A stretch of 64,000 bases of DNA, from contig NC_052399.1 in assembly GCF_009389715.1 (NCBI RefSeq), positions 21,321,045 through 21,385,044 on the forward strand, given 5' to 3'. Below the pieces are notes generated by a model. It had not been told where the DNA came from and did not search any database. It saw only the letters and a program-made list of their open reading frames with translations. Below, piece by piece: positions 11,692-24,700 of this stretch; within the stretch, counting starts at the first letter, position 1; each line of letters opens with the position of its first letter. Both the position numbers and the translations under genes were made by a program. This DNA comes from Phoenix dactylifera (lineage: Eukaryota; Streptophyta; Magnoliopsida; Arecales; Arecaceae).

Positions 11692-11960
11692 TCTCAACTG
11701 TTATTTGCCGATGCTAGAAAAAAGTATCGGTAAGTTCTCTACCGTGCCTAAATTTTTCGATACTTTTTATTAGCGTTGGTAGATTATGACGATTAAAAAC
11801 GTCGGTAATGAAGGACACAATTTTCTCGATGCTTTTTGGTAAACATCAATGGAAGCCAAAAATTAGTCGATGCACATAAGCGTCGGGCATATTAGATGAC
11901 ACGATTAAGCGTCGTCGGATCCAATAATAATATGATGGTTATAAACGTCATTAGAAGCTA

Positions 11961-12646
11961 TATATTTCTAGTCCGACCTTCTCAAGCCTCGTCGCCGGTC
12001 TCCCCTCCTGCTTTTTGGACGCTTAACCAGCAGCCTCACCATCTTGAGGAGTGAATCCGAAGAATCGATTCTGGATTCTAAAAATCTTTGACTTGACTTT
12101 GGCCACCCAGCATCCTAAGCAGTCATCTGGTTTGAATTAAAATATGCTGCTGGTTAAGACTAGAGACAACTCCGAGATCTATTAAGAGATAATCCCTTTA
12201 ACTATGTGGCCAACTTCGTCGTCTCAGCTGCTTGAAAGAGATTCCGATGTGCTCTCACATCATATCAATCCAATGGTGGAAGATGATAGTATTATCCACA
12301 GTTTAGCCTCTCATGAAGCCGAGGCAAGAAGAAATAGAGGTTTTGATGGGAATACGTCATGCAAGTCAACGTGTACTGGCTTCGCTTTGAGATCTGCGCA
12401 GCCTGAGGGTATTTTGGAGAATTTAGTTAATGAAAATAGAGGAGGGTGGACATTTCGGTAACTACGTGAAACTTTGTCCTCAACAAAATAGAACGCCTGC
12501 CGGGAAAACTCTGCACGTCAAGATTCCTTGTTTTTCTTCCCTCCTTGATGAGATCCCAACGGCTATATTTTTCCCTTCCGCGTCAAGAATTCTTTTTGAT
12601 TCGGCGGAGTGGGTCTGTGTGTTAAAGAGGGAGAACTAGCCGTTAA
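11961..12646. promoter_or_regulatory. Upstream region and probable 5' leader of the second ABCA gene
   Basis: No separate gene is supported. A short open frame at 12204-12461 has no recognisable domain. The leader of the ABCA transcript probably begins in 12500-12640, judging from distance to the start codon at 12647. A CTATATTTTT run near 12561 is the best TATA-like sequence. The exact start is not determinable here. Confidence 0.35.
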
Positions 12647-12768
12647 ATGGATTCTTCCTCTCCCCGTTCTTCCGGGCCTGCGAGCTTCCTCACCCAAACC
12701 GACGCTTTCCTGAGGAAAAACCTCGTCTTTCAGGTACGTTGCTCCGAATCCGTCCTCTTCCTGTGCCC

Positions 12769-12799
<31 letters not shown>

Positions 12800-15700
12800 A
12801 CACACACACACCCTTTTCCATCGATTTCTGTGACGTTTTAGCTTCTTGATGTTGGAGGTCTCTATGGTTTTCTTGGGTTTTTTTTTATGTTTCACTGGCG
12901 GGGTTTCGGTTCCTGCGTTTATTGATCTTCCCGTGCTTAGTCCGGGTGGTGAATTGGTTAAAAGTTTTGCGAATTCTTGGAGTTGACCCACTTATTTTAT
13001 ACCTTTTTTTTTGATGTTTGGAGATGGGTTGTTGTTTTCAATTTTGTTGGTTTTTTTTTTTTGTGTTCTAATAACTGGGCTTTGATCAAGTGTTTTTCAC
13101 TTTGAGTCTCAATTAGTGCTTCTTCTTTACCCATGGTTGATGACTTTGAATCACCGATGCGCTTTGCCCTTTCACATGCTTATCGGGATCCTTTATTTTT
13201 TAAAAAAATTTAAAAGAAATTTTCTCGTTGGATATATTGTTTAGATTTTAGCCCTTTCGTTGATTTCTTATCATCTTATGGCTGGTAGAGCGGATGCATA
13301 TTTTTCATGAATTTGATCAAAGATTTATATCCTCTACCGATTACTGTGCCAGTCATGGCTGGTATGATCGTTTGTAAGAGGTAAGCCGATTCGATGGTGT
13401 AGCTAAAATTACAAATTCAATTTACGATCAACAACAAAGTCGGAATATTTCAAGAAGAAAAATTAGAATCTTTGAAAGAACAAATTGTCTTTTCAAAATA
13501 TGCGACTGAGCATCTTCAATTTGGAAAAGCTAATCTTAGTGCCTTCTAGAAGCTGATATAGTGCATTAAACTAAAAGAAATTGGTACAAATAATTGTACT
13601 TGTTTAGAACATTATTCCAATTTCTAACACTAGCAGTTAAGTGCATGAGTGGCTGGAAAAAAATCCTTTTTGTTGAGCACCACTTTCTATATATCATGAA
13701 GTCAGAGCTTTATGTATAACCTAAAGCTTTTAGGCTTGCATGTGAACAAATAAGACCCTTCTTAAGTTTCAGCTTTATATTTTAAGAGGATATCTGTCAT
13801 TTGTTTAAAGCTTGTGGTAGAAATTTTATGTAGTAAAGCATGGATAACATTCAACTTAGTGGATTTATAAGCAATCTGCACTATATAGTAGAAAAGATGA
13901 GATCTCATGAAGCAGTGTTGCAGATGGTATTATTGCTATAGGAAATTCTTTTGACACCATATCATATTCAACAATGAAGAGTGTCATACTTGTCAATAAC
14001 ATTTATTGCATGCTTTATCGAAAGCTGAGGAATGAACCGAAATCTAATATGGAAAATTACTTAAACAACTTGCCCCATTAGTGTACACATGGCAACTAAC
14101 TGATTTTCGAACATTATTGCTTGCTATAACGATGCAATCATCATTGCTTGGATTTGCAGATACGCAATCGGAAGTTAACTATTCGAATAATAATATATCC
14201 AGTAATCATCTGTGTGTTACTATCTGTCCTGCAATGGGCCATTAACAGTGAGCTAGATAGTCCGAAATATAAATGTGGTTGTCGTTGTGTTGACACGAAT
14301 GGAAACGGTTCATGTGAGAACGTATGTGGAATTCAGTATTCTACTTCAGACCAGGCAGACAGCTGTGCAATACCAAATCCTGAGGAATGGCCTGCATTAT
14401 TGCAAGTACCTCGTCCTGAATATCGTGCTGCAGAGGTTGATTTTAGTACATTCACTGACCTGCCAAACAAGTCATGCAGAGACGCACAGTCCTGTCCAGC
14501 TGCTGTACTTCTCACTGGGGGGAATCGATCTCTTGTGGATAGTATGTGACTTTCCTATGTTACTTGAAGTTGGAAGATTTATGTTACATTCTAAATCCTG
14601 TTGTATGATACTGACCATTAAATTTGTTAGGCTTGGCACTGGACCTGTTTACAAGTTCATCGCCTTCAAATCTCTTAAATTATTTGAGTAATCTGTCGAA
14701 CTTTATCACAGTAAGTTGTATTGAATAGATAAGTATTTGTCTTCAGAATTTTCTCATTCTTTTATTGTTCACTATAAACTTACTAGATTAAGGCTTATAT
14801 GTTCTTTTTTATGGTAAAAGGCTTATATGTTGTCTGACAATCATTCAGGGAACGGATACAGTGACCAGAGAAACAGAGTTTATTGAACCTGCTTTTTTCT
14901 CTGGTAGACCCGTATATATTGTTCAACCTGAATGCAGACAAAATTATACCCTTACAATTCCCATTCAGATAGCTACTGCCACATTCCAGCAAGGTATTAA
15001 ACTTCCTGGCCATTTGGAGAGATCATCTAGTTTACTTTTTTCAAATAGATATGCAAGAGCTATGTAACAAAGATACAGAATGCTGCTTTGACTACCAAAA
15101 GGCCTCTCTGCCTTACAGTATTACCTCTATTCACTGGGTGATTTTGTAAAAAATTGAAAATGAAAAGGTTATTATTTACAGTGCTAATTCCTTGCATATA
15201 GTTCTGGGCCTGTGGCCCATTATTCAGTTTGTTGTCAAATTATGTGCAACCCTGAGTTCATGGGATTGAAGGAAGTATATCGTTTAAGAGAGAAAATCAT
15301 GTAGATTTTATTCTAATGTACTTTTTGCTCACTGTATTTGCCTTTCGCACCATGAATACATGATATTTAACATCAAAATGCCTCAAAGCTTATGCTTAAA
15401 GATGATGAGAACCTTTTTTAAGATTATTTTGAAATCCTGATATACCACCATAAAAATATCCATCCATTTAAATTATTATGTGTTCGACAAATGTGTGCCT
15501 ATATATAAACTGATTCATAACTATGGCATTTTTACAAATGCATGTCAATCATCCTTGTGCATGCATTTATCCTGTGGAGAACAGTTCTCCATTCAGTGTC
15601 ATTTCCTTCTGAAATTATCACTTCTAAAATTTTGGGTCAGAGCTGAAGTGTATTCAAGCTTTACCCTTATGGTGCCGTAGCTCCTCAGAGATAAACAATG

Positions 15701-18700
15701 AACTGTTTAAAGGTTACCGTCTTGGGAACACAGAGGGGGTGATAAATGAAATCATGGGAGGTTAGTCTTTTTCTTCTCTTCTATGAATTGACATGTCTTA
15801 TCCCCTCTTTTATTTTGCATAGCCAGTGGACATAACTATACTTGTTTTTTTTTTTTTTCTCATTCTGCAGCTTATGATTTCTTAAACTCCAACGAGAAAA
15901 GTTTTAATGTGATTATTTGGTATAACTCGACATATAAAAATGCCAGTATGCGTGGTACTCCTCCTGCATTGATGCGTGTTTCACGCTCATTAAATGTGGT
16001 GGGTATTGGATGACAATGAATTTGAAAGCTGCCTTTTCTTTTATTTTTCTTTTTTTCCTTTCATAACTTCAGCTTCCTGTTCATTTGAAAGTTCAATTTC
16101 AGAACCATATTACAATGATTTTTCTTATTTGTATATGATCAGTTTTCTTTACTTTGGGGCTATCAGGTTATTATAGTCTTACTAATGAATATTTCTAGGA
16201 TTTTTGTACCCTATTCTAACGGAAGGTTCGTCAAGTGTCAAGATCTCAAAGATCTGTTAAACCACAAGAGAACTGTAGGAGAGAATCAATATATCAAAAG
16301 AGAAACATAAGTAAACTATTAGAAAACGGTGCACGCGACAGGCGAACCTCTTGTGAATTCTCATATAGGTGCGGTCTTTTCTTGGGTGGTTTTTTTGTGG
16401 TCTTTTTTAGTTGCTTAGCTTATCTTGCATGTTTCTCTGTCTTTGCAATATCAAAATAGACTAGGAGGAATCAAAGTTTTGAAATCTTTGAGAAACCAGA
16501 TACACCGATATAAGTGCAAAAGTGCAAACTTGAACATATACTTGTAACTTCTAGTAACGTTTCTAGTAGGGTCGGTGGAACCATCTTGAATTGGGCGGTT
16601 TCGACCATTCTGAGCCGTATCGGCGGCCTACTGTTATGGTTTTGGCAACGGAAACGAAATCCATTGCCGGAGGCGGAGAAGGAGAAGGAAAAGAGAGAGC
16701 GGGCGGGGGAGGGAGGCGCCTCCCTCCCTTCCTCCCCCCCCCCCCTCTCTCTCTCGTTCTCCCTCTCCCCTGCCTCTTCTACTGTGTCGGTATAGATCCG
16801 TACCGACTCGTCCCGCCGGAGAACTAGTATGGTGCCCGGTACTGGTTCCGCCGATATTGGTTTCTAGCATGTATGCCCATATTTAGCTTAATTTTGATTA
16901 GTTTGATGTAAATAATTTTCTCCTTCAGTAGTCATTTCATGATTGTAGTTCTAATGAAGGTATTTGATATGACAAAAAAAGTAAGAAAGGAGAACTAGCT
17001 AAGTTCAAGAGATGGAAAGTCTTCTTTTAGAGCTATGGTAAAGAAACGATATTCATGGAATAAAAAATAAACCATGAAAGAATACTTTGTTTTCAAAATT
17101 CAAGCCATACTAAAACTTAAGTGTCATGTATCATAGCAATGATGCTTAAGGGGCATGAGGGTATTCTGTGACATAGGAGATCATACATTGACAGTGAAGA
17201 ATACGAAGCACTAGTAAAAAATATGCAGCTGGTGCCACTAGTTTGCTCTAGGAAACATTTTAGCTTTAATTGTATTTAGTGGACAGTAGACATGTTTCAT
17301 ATACTCAAAATTGTTTCTATTTCATCTAGGTAAATGTAGCATCTTCAGCAACACCAAAGACACTTTTATTAAACTTATGTATTGCACTTTCTTTGGAAAA
17401 TCCAAAATATAGAGTAAGATAAAGTATACTATAGATATTATTATATTAGATTAAACAAATAAAATCAGAGACCAAAAGCTGAAGGTCAAAAGAGTTAGAG
17501 ATGTTCTGGGAATGAAGATAATAATCAAACCCACCCAAATGAAATATTTCTTGGCAGGTTCAGTCCAGTTTGACCATTTGTTGACTTTTATCTACCTAGT
17601 GCCTATTAATCCCTTTTAAAATATTTTTCTTGCACAACAACTCAATCCTTATTCTTGTGTAGAATTAAGTTGAAGTGCTGATTGCTGTACCTATTGGTGG
17701 AAGTTCTTCTGAAGTAGATCTTAGTTATATAGCCAGCCTTTTGCATTCAGTTGCTTCTTCATGAAAACATGACAATGGAATTACTTGCATTTAATGCCTG
17801 TTCTTGTTCATTCTAAAACTTTCTTATGTACTTCTTGTTGTCATTTTTTTTTAAAAAATATGGATTTGGAGACTATAATAAATCTTGAACCCCCTCTTTA
17901 CAATCTTGTATAGGTTTCAAATGCCTACCTCCAGTTCGTAAAAGGTGCAGATTCGAAGATGCAATTGGAGTTTACTAAGGAAATGCCTAAACCAGCTAAT
18001 CGACTTTCACTTGATTTTTCTTCTCTTCTTAGTGCTCTTTTCTTCCAGTGGATTGTGGAACTACTATTTCCGGTAAGAAGTAGGTCTTGGTTTTGTGGTC
18101 TTTAAATGCCATTTTATTCATGATTTGTATTTCTGGTGTGTTACTAGTATTGGCATTTACATGAAAAGACCTCCGCAACTAGATACTTCTCATTGTTAAT
18201 ATTGTTAAATTACCATAAGGTGTTTTCGGGGTGCATTAATTTCCAATGCACTAATTAGGGGCCATTGTTTGGTGCAATGGTAAAATGCTTGGCCTGACGG
18301 GTGCAATGGTAAAACGCTTGGCTTGATGAGTGCAATGGCATAGATTTGAGTCCTGGGGTAGCCACTTTGTGCAAAAAATGCCAAAGCTTTGGTCTGCTCC
18401 CAAGATCATCCTAGATTGCTAGGATCGTAATTGTATAATAGCCCTTTTGGCCCTTTTATCTTGAACAAATTGCATGAACATTCTTCTTATATTAATAAAT
18501 TTAGCCTAATATTTTGGTAGGATTGAGATGTTGCTGTAACGTTATTTATGGCCCCCTTCTTTATGGATGACCTATGTTGTGTGTGTGTGTGTGTGTACCT
18601 ATATATATCTTATGTCAATCTTCACATTTGCATGGTGTATGTAGGAATGAGGATGTTTTAAGATATAAAAGCCATTGAAACTTATACCTACTTCTTACTT

Positions 18701-21700
18701 GTTTTGAACTAAGGTTTGTCGAACCGGCACCAAGACACCGGTCGGCGATCGGTATGGTTCGGTACTGGTTCGAACCAGACCGAATCGGAAGTGCTGGTTC
18801 ACGGACTGGCACGCCCTAATTTATATTTTTTTCGTAATTATCTCTCTTTTCGAACTTTTTCTATAAATTTAAGCCTAATTTGATGTTTTTTTTGTTGTTT
18901 TCTTGATGTCTTTTTTATGTTTTTTGATATTTCTATGATCTCGGTATAAGCTAGATGATGCATCTTATTGCTTCAAAATGATACAAATCATAAAATGAAC
19001 AATATAAATCATTGCCATAGCCCCGCAGCGGGGGTCGGTTTGCACCGAATCCAAGTCGAACCGGACAGAACCGTCCGATTCCGACTGGTTTCGGCTAGTT
19101 CCGGTTGATTCTGGCCACATCCAATCAACCAGCCCCATCGGAGACTGGGTCGGCTTGGTTAGGCTGAACCGGCTGGTTCGGCTTGGTTCAACAATCCTTG
19201 TTTTGAACTCTATATAAATTGTCAATGTTGCATGACTAACCTGAAAGCAATAGAGAATAGATTGAACAAAGGGAGCGATATAAAAGATTTTGTAACTAAG
19301 TCTTGTCACACATCATGTATATATGTATATCTGGGCATAGTGCAGATTATAAGAAAAAAAGATGGTAGAACTCCTTAATGTTATTCACCTATAGAAAACT
19401 TGTGTGTATGCAGACGTTGTATCTTGTTACTATAACCTTGAGGAAGCAATTAAATGGTTCTAGAAGGAACATAATAGAGTGCAAATTTCTTTTCCTTGGT
19501 CTTATCTCCTCAAAAATATGATTAGGTTTGATTACATTGTTCTAGTATGGAAGACATAATTGTCAAAGTTTAGATTGTTGCTATCATCACCTTTGTTCTT
19601 CTGAAAGATATATCAAAGCTAAATGGCCTAGTTGCAATGCCAAATGTAACCTGATGTTTTACTTAAGTGCTTGAATGGAGAGCCAAACATTATTTTTGGG
19701 TGCACCTAAAATCAAGATCTATAATCTTGGTACCGAATATTATACCAATATATTACCAGTTTAGTATGATATAGGTCAGAACAGGTATACATTTCGTATC
19801 GAAACAACTCTTGAACCAGTTTTCTCACTTTAATCTTGGTACACCTCGGTATGGGTCAGTATGGGCCTGTACCGACCCAAATATGATTTTTGTACTAGTT
19901 TTGACTTGATACCCATACTGGGTGGTTCGGGGTAATACGACGATCCTTGCCTATAATAGGTAATGAAGCAAAAAATCTTGATAATTGATACTCAGTCTTG
20001 GAGCACCTTATCTCTAGAGCATCTACCATAAAACAAACCCTGCATGGGTGTTATCATGATTTTGACATGGATCGTGCAAATAACATCATAGTTGGTCGGT
20101 GTAAGTAAGATTTGGTATTATAAAGGTGCCATATTGGATACTTTCTTGTATCTGTGGCATAGAAAGGATAACTTTGTGTTCGGATGATTCTTAGGTGGCG
20201 GGTACATAAGCTGCCTTTGGTTTCCCATGTGAAATTGTTAGAGGTACTTATAAGCATAACTACATTTACATAGGATCATGTGATCACCTTGTTGAGAAAC
20301 TTAGCACCTATAAGTTGTGGAAGTTACTAAGCCCTTTTATTGTCAAACACTTGATGGATCATCTTCTTAAGATTTTTTATGGATATATAGTCACTTTCAC
20401 TGGTTTTGGTATTGTGAAAATAAAGGAGCAATTCTACAGGGCTAAGAGAATGATTAGAGATGCCTTATTTATTCCCTACGTGCATGACATTCATGCAAAA
20501 TATGTTGTAACATGCAGTGGGAGTTGAAACCATTTATGACTTTGCTAAGGTAAGTTTGCGCATATAGTTATCATTTTCAGCAAAATTTAGGCTGTTGTTT
20601 AATGTACTTATTTGACCAGGCTATTCAGGAATATATATTCTTCTGCATTTATTTGAAAAAAGGCTATTGGAATGGTGTAGCAAGTACTAGAATAAGATGT
20701 AGACTTAATTTTTCTTTTTACTGTAGACAGATATTTGAAGCCAACTCCTTAATGCTGGTTCATCATCTCGCAACCAATCAGATCTGTACCATTCAATTGA
20801 TCTATCTAGTTTTCTTTGAATAAAAGTATTCATCTGCATGACATCATCTCTATCCTTCAAGCTATGTGATAACTGGTATTCGTTAAGCTTTTGGCTCATA
20901 GGCTAAAAAAACATGTGAGAGTAATCATGTTATCTGACGGGAGAGAGGAGGAAGCAATTCCTTCAATCTGTTCAACTCAGGCCTCTCGTAGAAAATAATA
21001 GAATTGTAAAAGTAGGTTTCAAACCATTTTTGCTTTCGCTAATTTATACTAAAACTGATTTACATTGCACCTACTAGTGAGGTCTGCATCCTCTAATCTG
21101 AGACAGGTTCCTCTGAGTTAAAATAGGTTAAAAAATTCCTAAAACAGTTAGTAAGAAATTTATGCTAAGGTGAAATCATCTTGGAGCTGGATCTCGACTC
21201 TCGTGTCAACTTTGTCTCTTGTCATGTCACATAATTTCTCTCGAATTGAAAGATATGTTTGATCAAAGTCTTGCCCAAAAAGAAAAGTTTTACTTTGACC
21301 TGCCCGCTTTGAGACCGAAATATTGTCGAACCCCCTGTTAACGAGGTGCGATGAATCCCTTAGGAGTCTCGATCGACCCATGGTCAACCTCAATGAACCC
21401 GTGCTGCAGTGTTTCCTAGTCCACATGGGCCATGGGTCGAGTCTGCTCTGATACCATTTATAGCAACCTAGGACTTTACTTCAAAATGGCTACCTGAAAG
21501 GTATTTTTGAGTTCCTTAGTGTTGTATAAGTACCCAAGATCGTTCTAGTGAATAGTTGATGTGGGACTAACACATGCCCACACGGGTCCTCACAGAGTGG
21601 TTGTTGCTTTTAAGCCGACGGATATTTTTTTGGGTAATTTTGCTGGCTTTTAGGTATTTCAATCAAAGTTGGCTGGGTAGGGACCCTTTAAGTTATTTTA

Positions 21701-24700
21701 GTTGATTGAAGTTACGAAGAACTGAGTAGAAATTCATTACAACCCACCAAAATGCAGGCTGCAGGAATGAAATTTCTCAGTTTGTTTCATGTGAAAAAAG
21801 GGATGTGAAAATTAAATAGAGCAAATCATGGCAGAGTCCTAGTTGTGTGAAATTCTACAAAAGATGTAAGAATAGGAATAGGGAGAGAAAATACTAATAT
21901 GCTATATAGTCACCCAAATTAATTCTTGTCAATTGTATAGATTTTTCACTTGAAAAAGGAGGGAGGAGGGGGGGGGGGGGCTTGAGACAGAATTATGGAG
22001 ATTTACAATTCTAAATAACCTGTAAAAGATTCAAGAAATTCCTATGCCCTTGACCAATTTTTAATTGGAGAGAAACTTCTTTAGCTTCGGTCTTCCAACA
22101 TGGCAGCTAATGCTGGCCAAAACACAACTATATCAGAGACTCAGTAGACAGAATGCAAGCAATAGTTTCCACTTCAATTGTCTGACTTGGACATGAATTT
22201 GAGACAGACCAAACAAAGGTCATGCTTGGTCACAGAGTTATGCATTTAAAAGTTAGGAAGTAGACTCAGTAGACAGAATGCAAGCAATAGTTTCCACTTC
22301 AATTGTCTGACTTGGACATGAATTTGAGACAGACCAAACAAAGGTCATGCTTGGTCACAGAGTTATGCATTTAAAAGTTAGGAAGTAACTTTTGAAACTA
22401 AAACTACTTTTCTATGACTACTATGAAGCACAAAGTTTCATCCAGTAGTATGTAATGTTCTTCATAGATTGACATCCTGTTGAACTATCAACTTTAGGTA
22501 AGCTTATTTATACGAGTCCAACTTAAATTAGTAGGCTTCACAATTTTTCTTTTAATAGTATAGTGGACATTGTTCCATTTATGGTAACTAGTATTTAGCA
22601 CATGCTGTGTACATGCCTTTCTTACGGGATGGAGAGAGAGAGGGAGAGTTGTGAAAAAAAAGGGTGCAAGGACAAAAAATAAAAAGTGCAGGCTCTCATG
22701 AAATATAATTATTACACAGAGGCAGAGGCTTCATGTTCGTGGAGTCTGGCTTCATGTGTTAAGCTCTTGGAGTTTTTGTATATAGTAGATGCATGGATAT
22801 TTTTCTCAAGTGTAAATATGATCTTCTTTATGATGGTTGAGCTCAAACATTCATCTTAAATATCACAATTCTTTCTACAGTCCACTTATTCTGATCAATT
22901 TTTTCCTGATAGATGATGTAGCTCGTATATAACTAAATTTTGCCTACTGACGCAGGTCATGTTGATTTATCTGGTTTATGAGAAGCAGCATAAACTAAGA
23001 ATCATGATGAAAATGCATGGGCTTCAAGATGGTCCTTATTGGATCATTTCTTATGTTTACTTCCTTTTCCTATCCTCAGCTTATGTGTTATCCTTTGTGA
23101 TACTAGGTTCTGTAATAGGTAAGATGATATTTAGTGGACTTCCTGGAGTGAAGGTCATTTTAAATCAAGTAGTTAATTTAAAAGGTTCATTCTATGCAGG
23201 CCTAAAATTCTTTACGCTGAATGACTACAGTATACAGTTTGTATTCTATTTCACTTCTATAAACTTGCAGATTGTGCTTGCTTTTCTGACAGCAGCATTC
23301 TTTTCGAACGTCAAGACTGCAGAAGGTTTGAAATAACTCAATAAGTTTATCTATCGTAAATAATTAATTCTTCCTGAGACATGACCTGTGATTTTTTTTC
23401 TTTTGGTCTATCTTCTTGATGATAGTAATTGGATACCTATATATATTTGGATCGAGCATCATGGCAGGATATCTTCTCCATTTTTTTGTTGAAGATACAT
23501 CCTTCCCGGGTAAAGTGAAAAGAATTCCTTTTAGTTGATTTTTTCAGCTCTATAGTCCCATTCTTTGTTCTAACTTTCTTTCTGTTTCCCTTATGCCATC
23601 TGATGAGCATTTTCTTTCATCTTTACATTTGCTATTTTAGGGAAATGGCTTTTGGTTATGGAGATCATACCTGCATTTTCCCTATATCGAGGGCTTTATG
23701 AGTTTGGCCAGTATTCTTTTAATGGAGATCAAATGGGAACTTCTGGTATGCGCTGGGGAGATTTAAATGATAGTCTGAATGGAATGAGAGATGTCTTGAC
23801 TATCATTGTCATAGAATGGTTGGTACTGCTTCCTGTCGCATATTATCTTAATCAGGGTGCCTCACTGGGCAGGGGAATCAGCAATAACCCTCTATTTTCC
23901 CTACAATGCTTTCTGATGAAGACTCCATCTAATCAAAGGTTTAATATTCGAAGACAGGGTTCAAAGGAAGTTTCTGTGGACATGGAAAAGCCTGATATTA
24001 TCAAAGAAGTAAGTCAAGACTCTGCAAGTGTACAATAATGATGACATGCCCAATGGTGCATTGCAAAGTTCATTTGTTTCTGGCTTGCATATATCATCAT
24101 TTAAATTCTTGAAATTGTCTGTGGATTGTGGTAGGCCTTATCCAGTTTAGCACAACTTAAAGCAGGATTACAAAGTGACATACATAAGACTAATGTTGTC
24201 ATTGCCGCGAGCATTAATATTAGACAAGAAGTAGCTGTAGAATGCCACTAGATTACTCCCAATATATTGTCAGAATCTATGTTAAAATTGAAATAAATGT
24301 TTAATCCAGTTTGCAGAGACATTTTCCTGTTATGTCCCTAACCTGACTTTAGAAAGCCCATATCATCTGTAGATGGTTTTCGTGCAAGCTAAGAGATAGT
24401 TCTCTTTTCTACTCAAACACAAAAATTGCTACTGGTATTCATATATTTATAAACAACTCTAGATGGTTGGTTTATGATTAAACTAGACTTTTGCACATGC
24501 CATGCACAGACACAGAACACAGAGTCCTCATGCTGAAAGAATGCCCAATTTAAAGGAAAAGAAATTTGACACTGTACAAAATGCCTAATGGTTTAAAGAA
24601 AAACAAAGTCAAAGAGGGACCATTGTGGAGTCACTTGGGGGTGTGGATACAACCCCAAGTATTTCCATTTTATACAGCAGAAGATAGCATCTTTCTACCA

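Larger units (their letters stand above)
10276..11960. mobile_element. Possible CACTA-like element interrupted by a hAT insertion
   Basis: CACTACCGGAAGC at 10276 resembles a CACTA terminus. After the hAT insertion is removed, the sequence continues into 11700-11960 with repeated short motifs of the type CGTCGGTAA, CGATGC and AGCGTCG, typical of CACTA subterminal regions. I could not find the matching GTAGTG end or a 3-bp target duplication, so this is tentative. Confidence 0.3.

Noticed and set aside
12204..12461. 85-codon frame before the second ABCA gene
   Set aside because: No domain, no splice partners that extend it, and it lies in transposon-adjacent promoter DNA.
20315..20527. Plus-strand 70-codon frame in ABCA intron 7
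   Set aside because: The predicted protein looks more ordinary than its surroundings, but it matches no family I know. It has no plausible exon partners and lies inside a confirmed intron.
22959..23336. Single continuous exon reading for 22956-23325
   Set aside because: The frame is open throughout, but a perfect GTAAGA donor and TGCAG acceptor at 23119-23199 restore the family sequence [13 protein letters not shown], so I annotate an intron and report the retention possibility separately.
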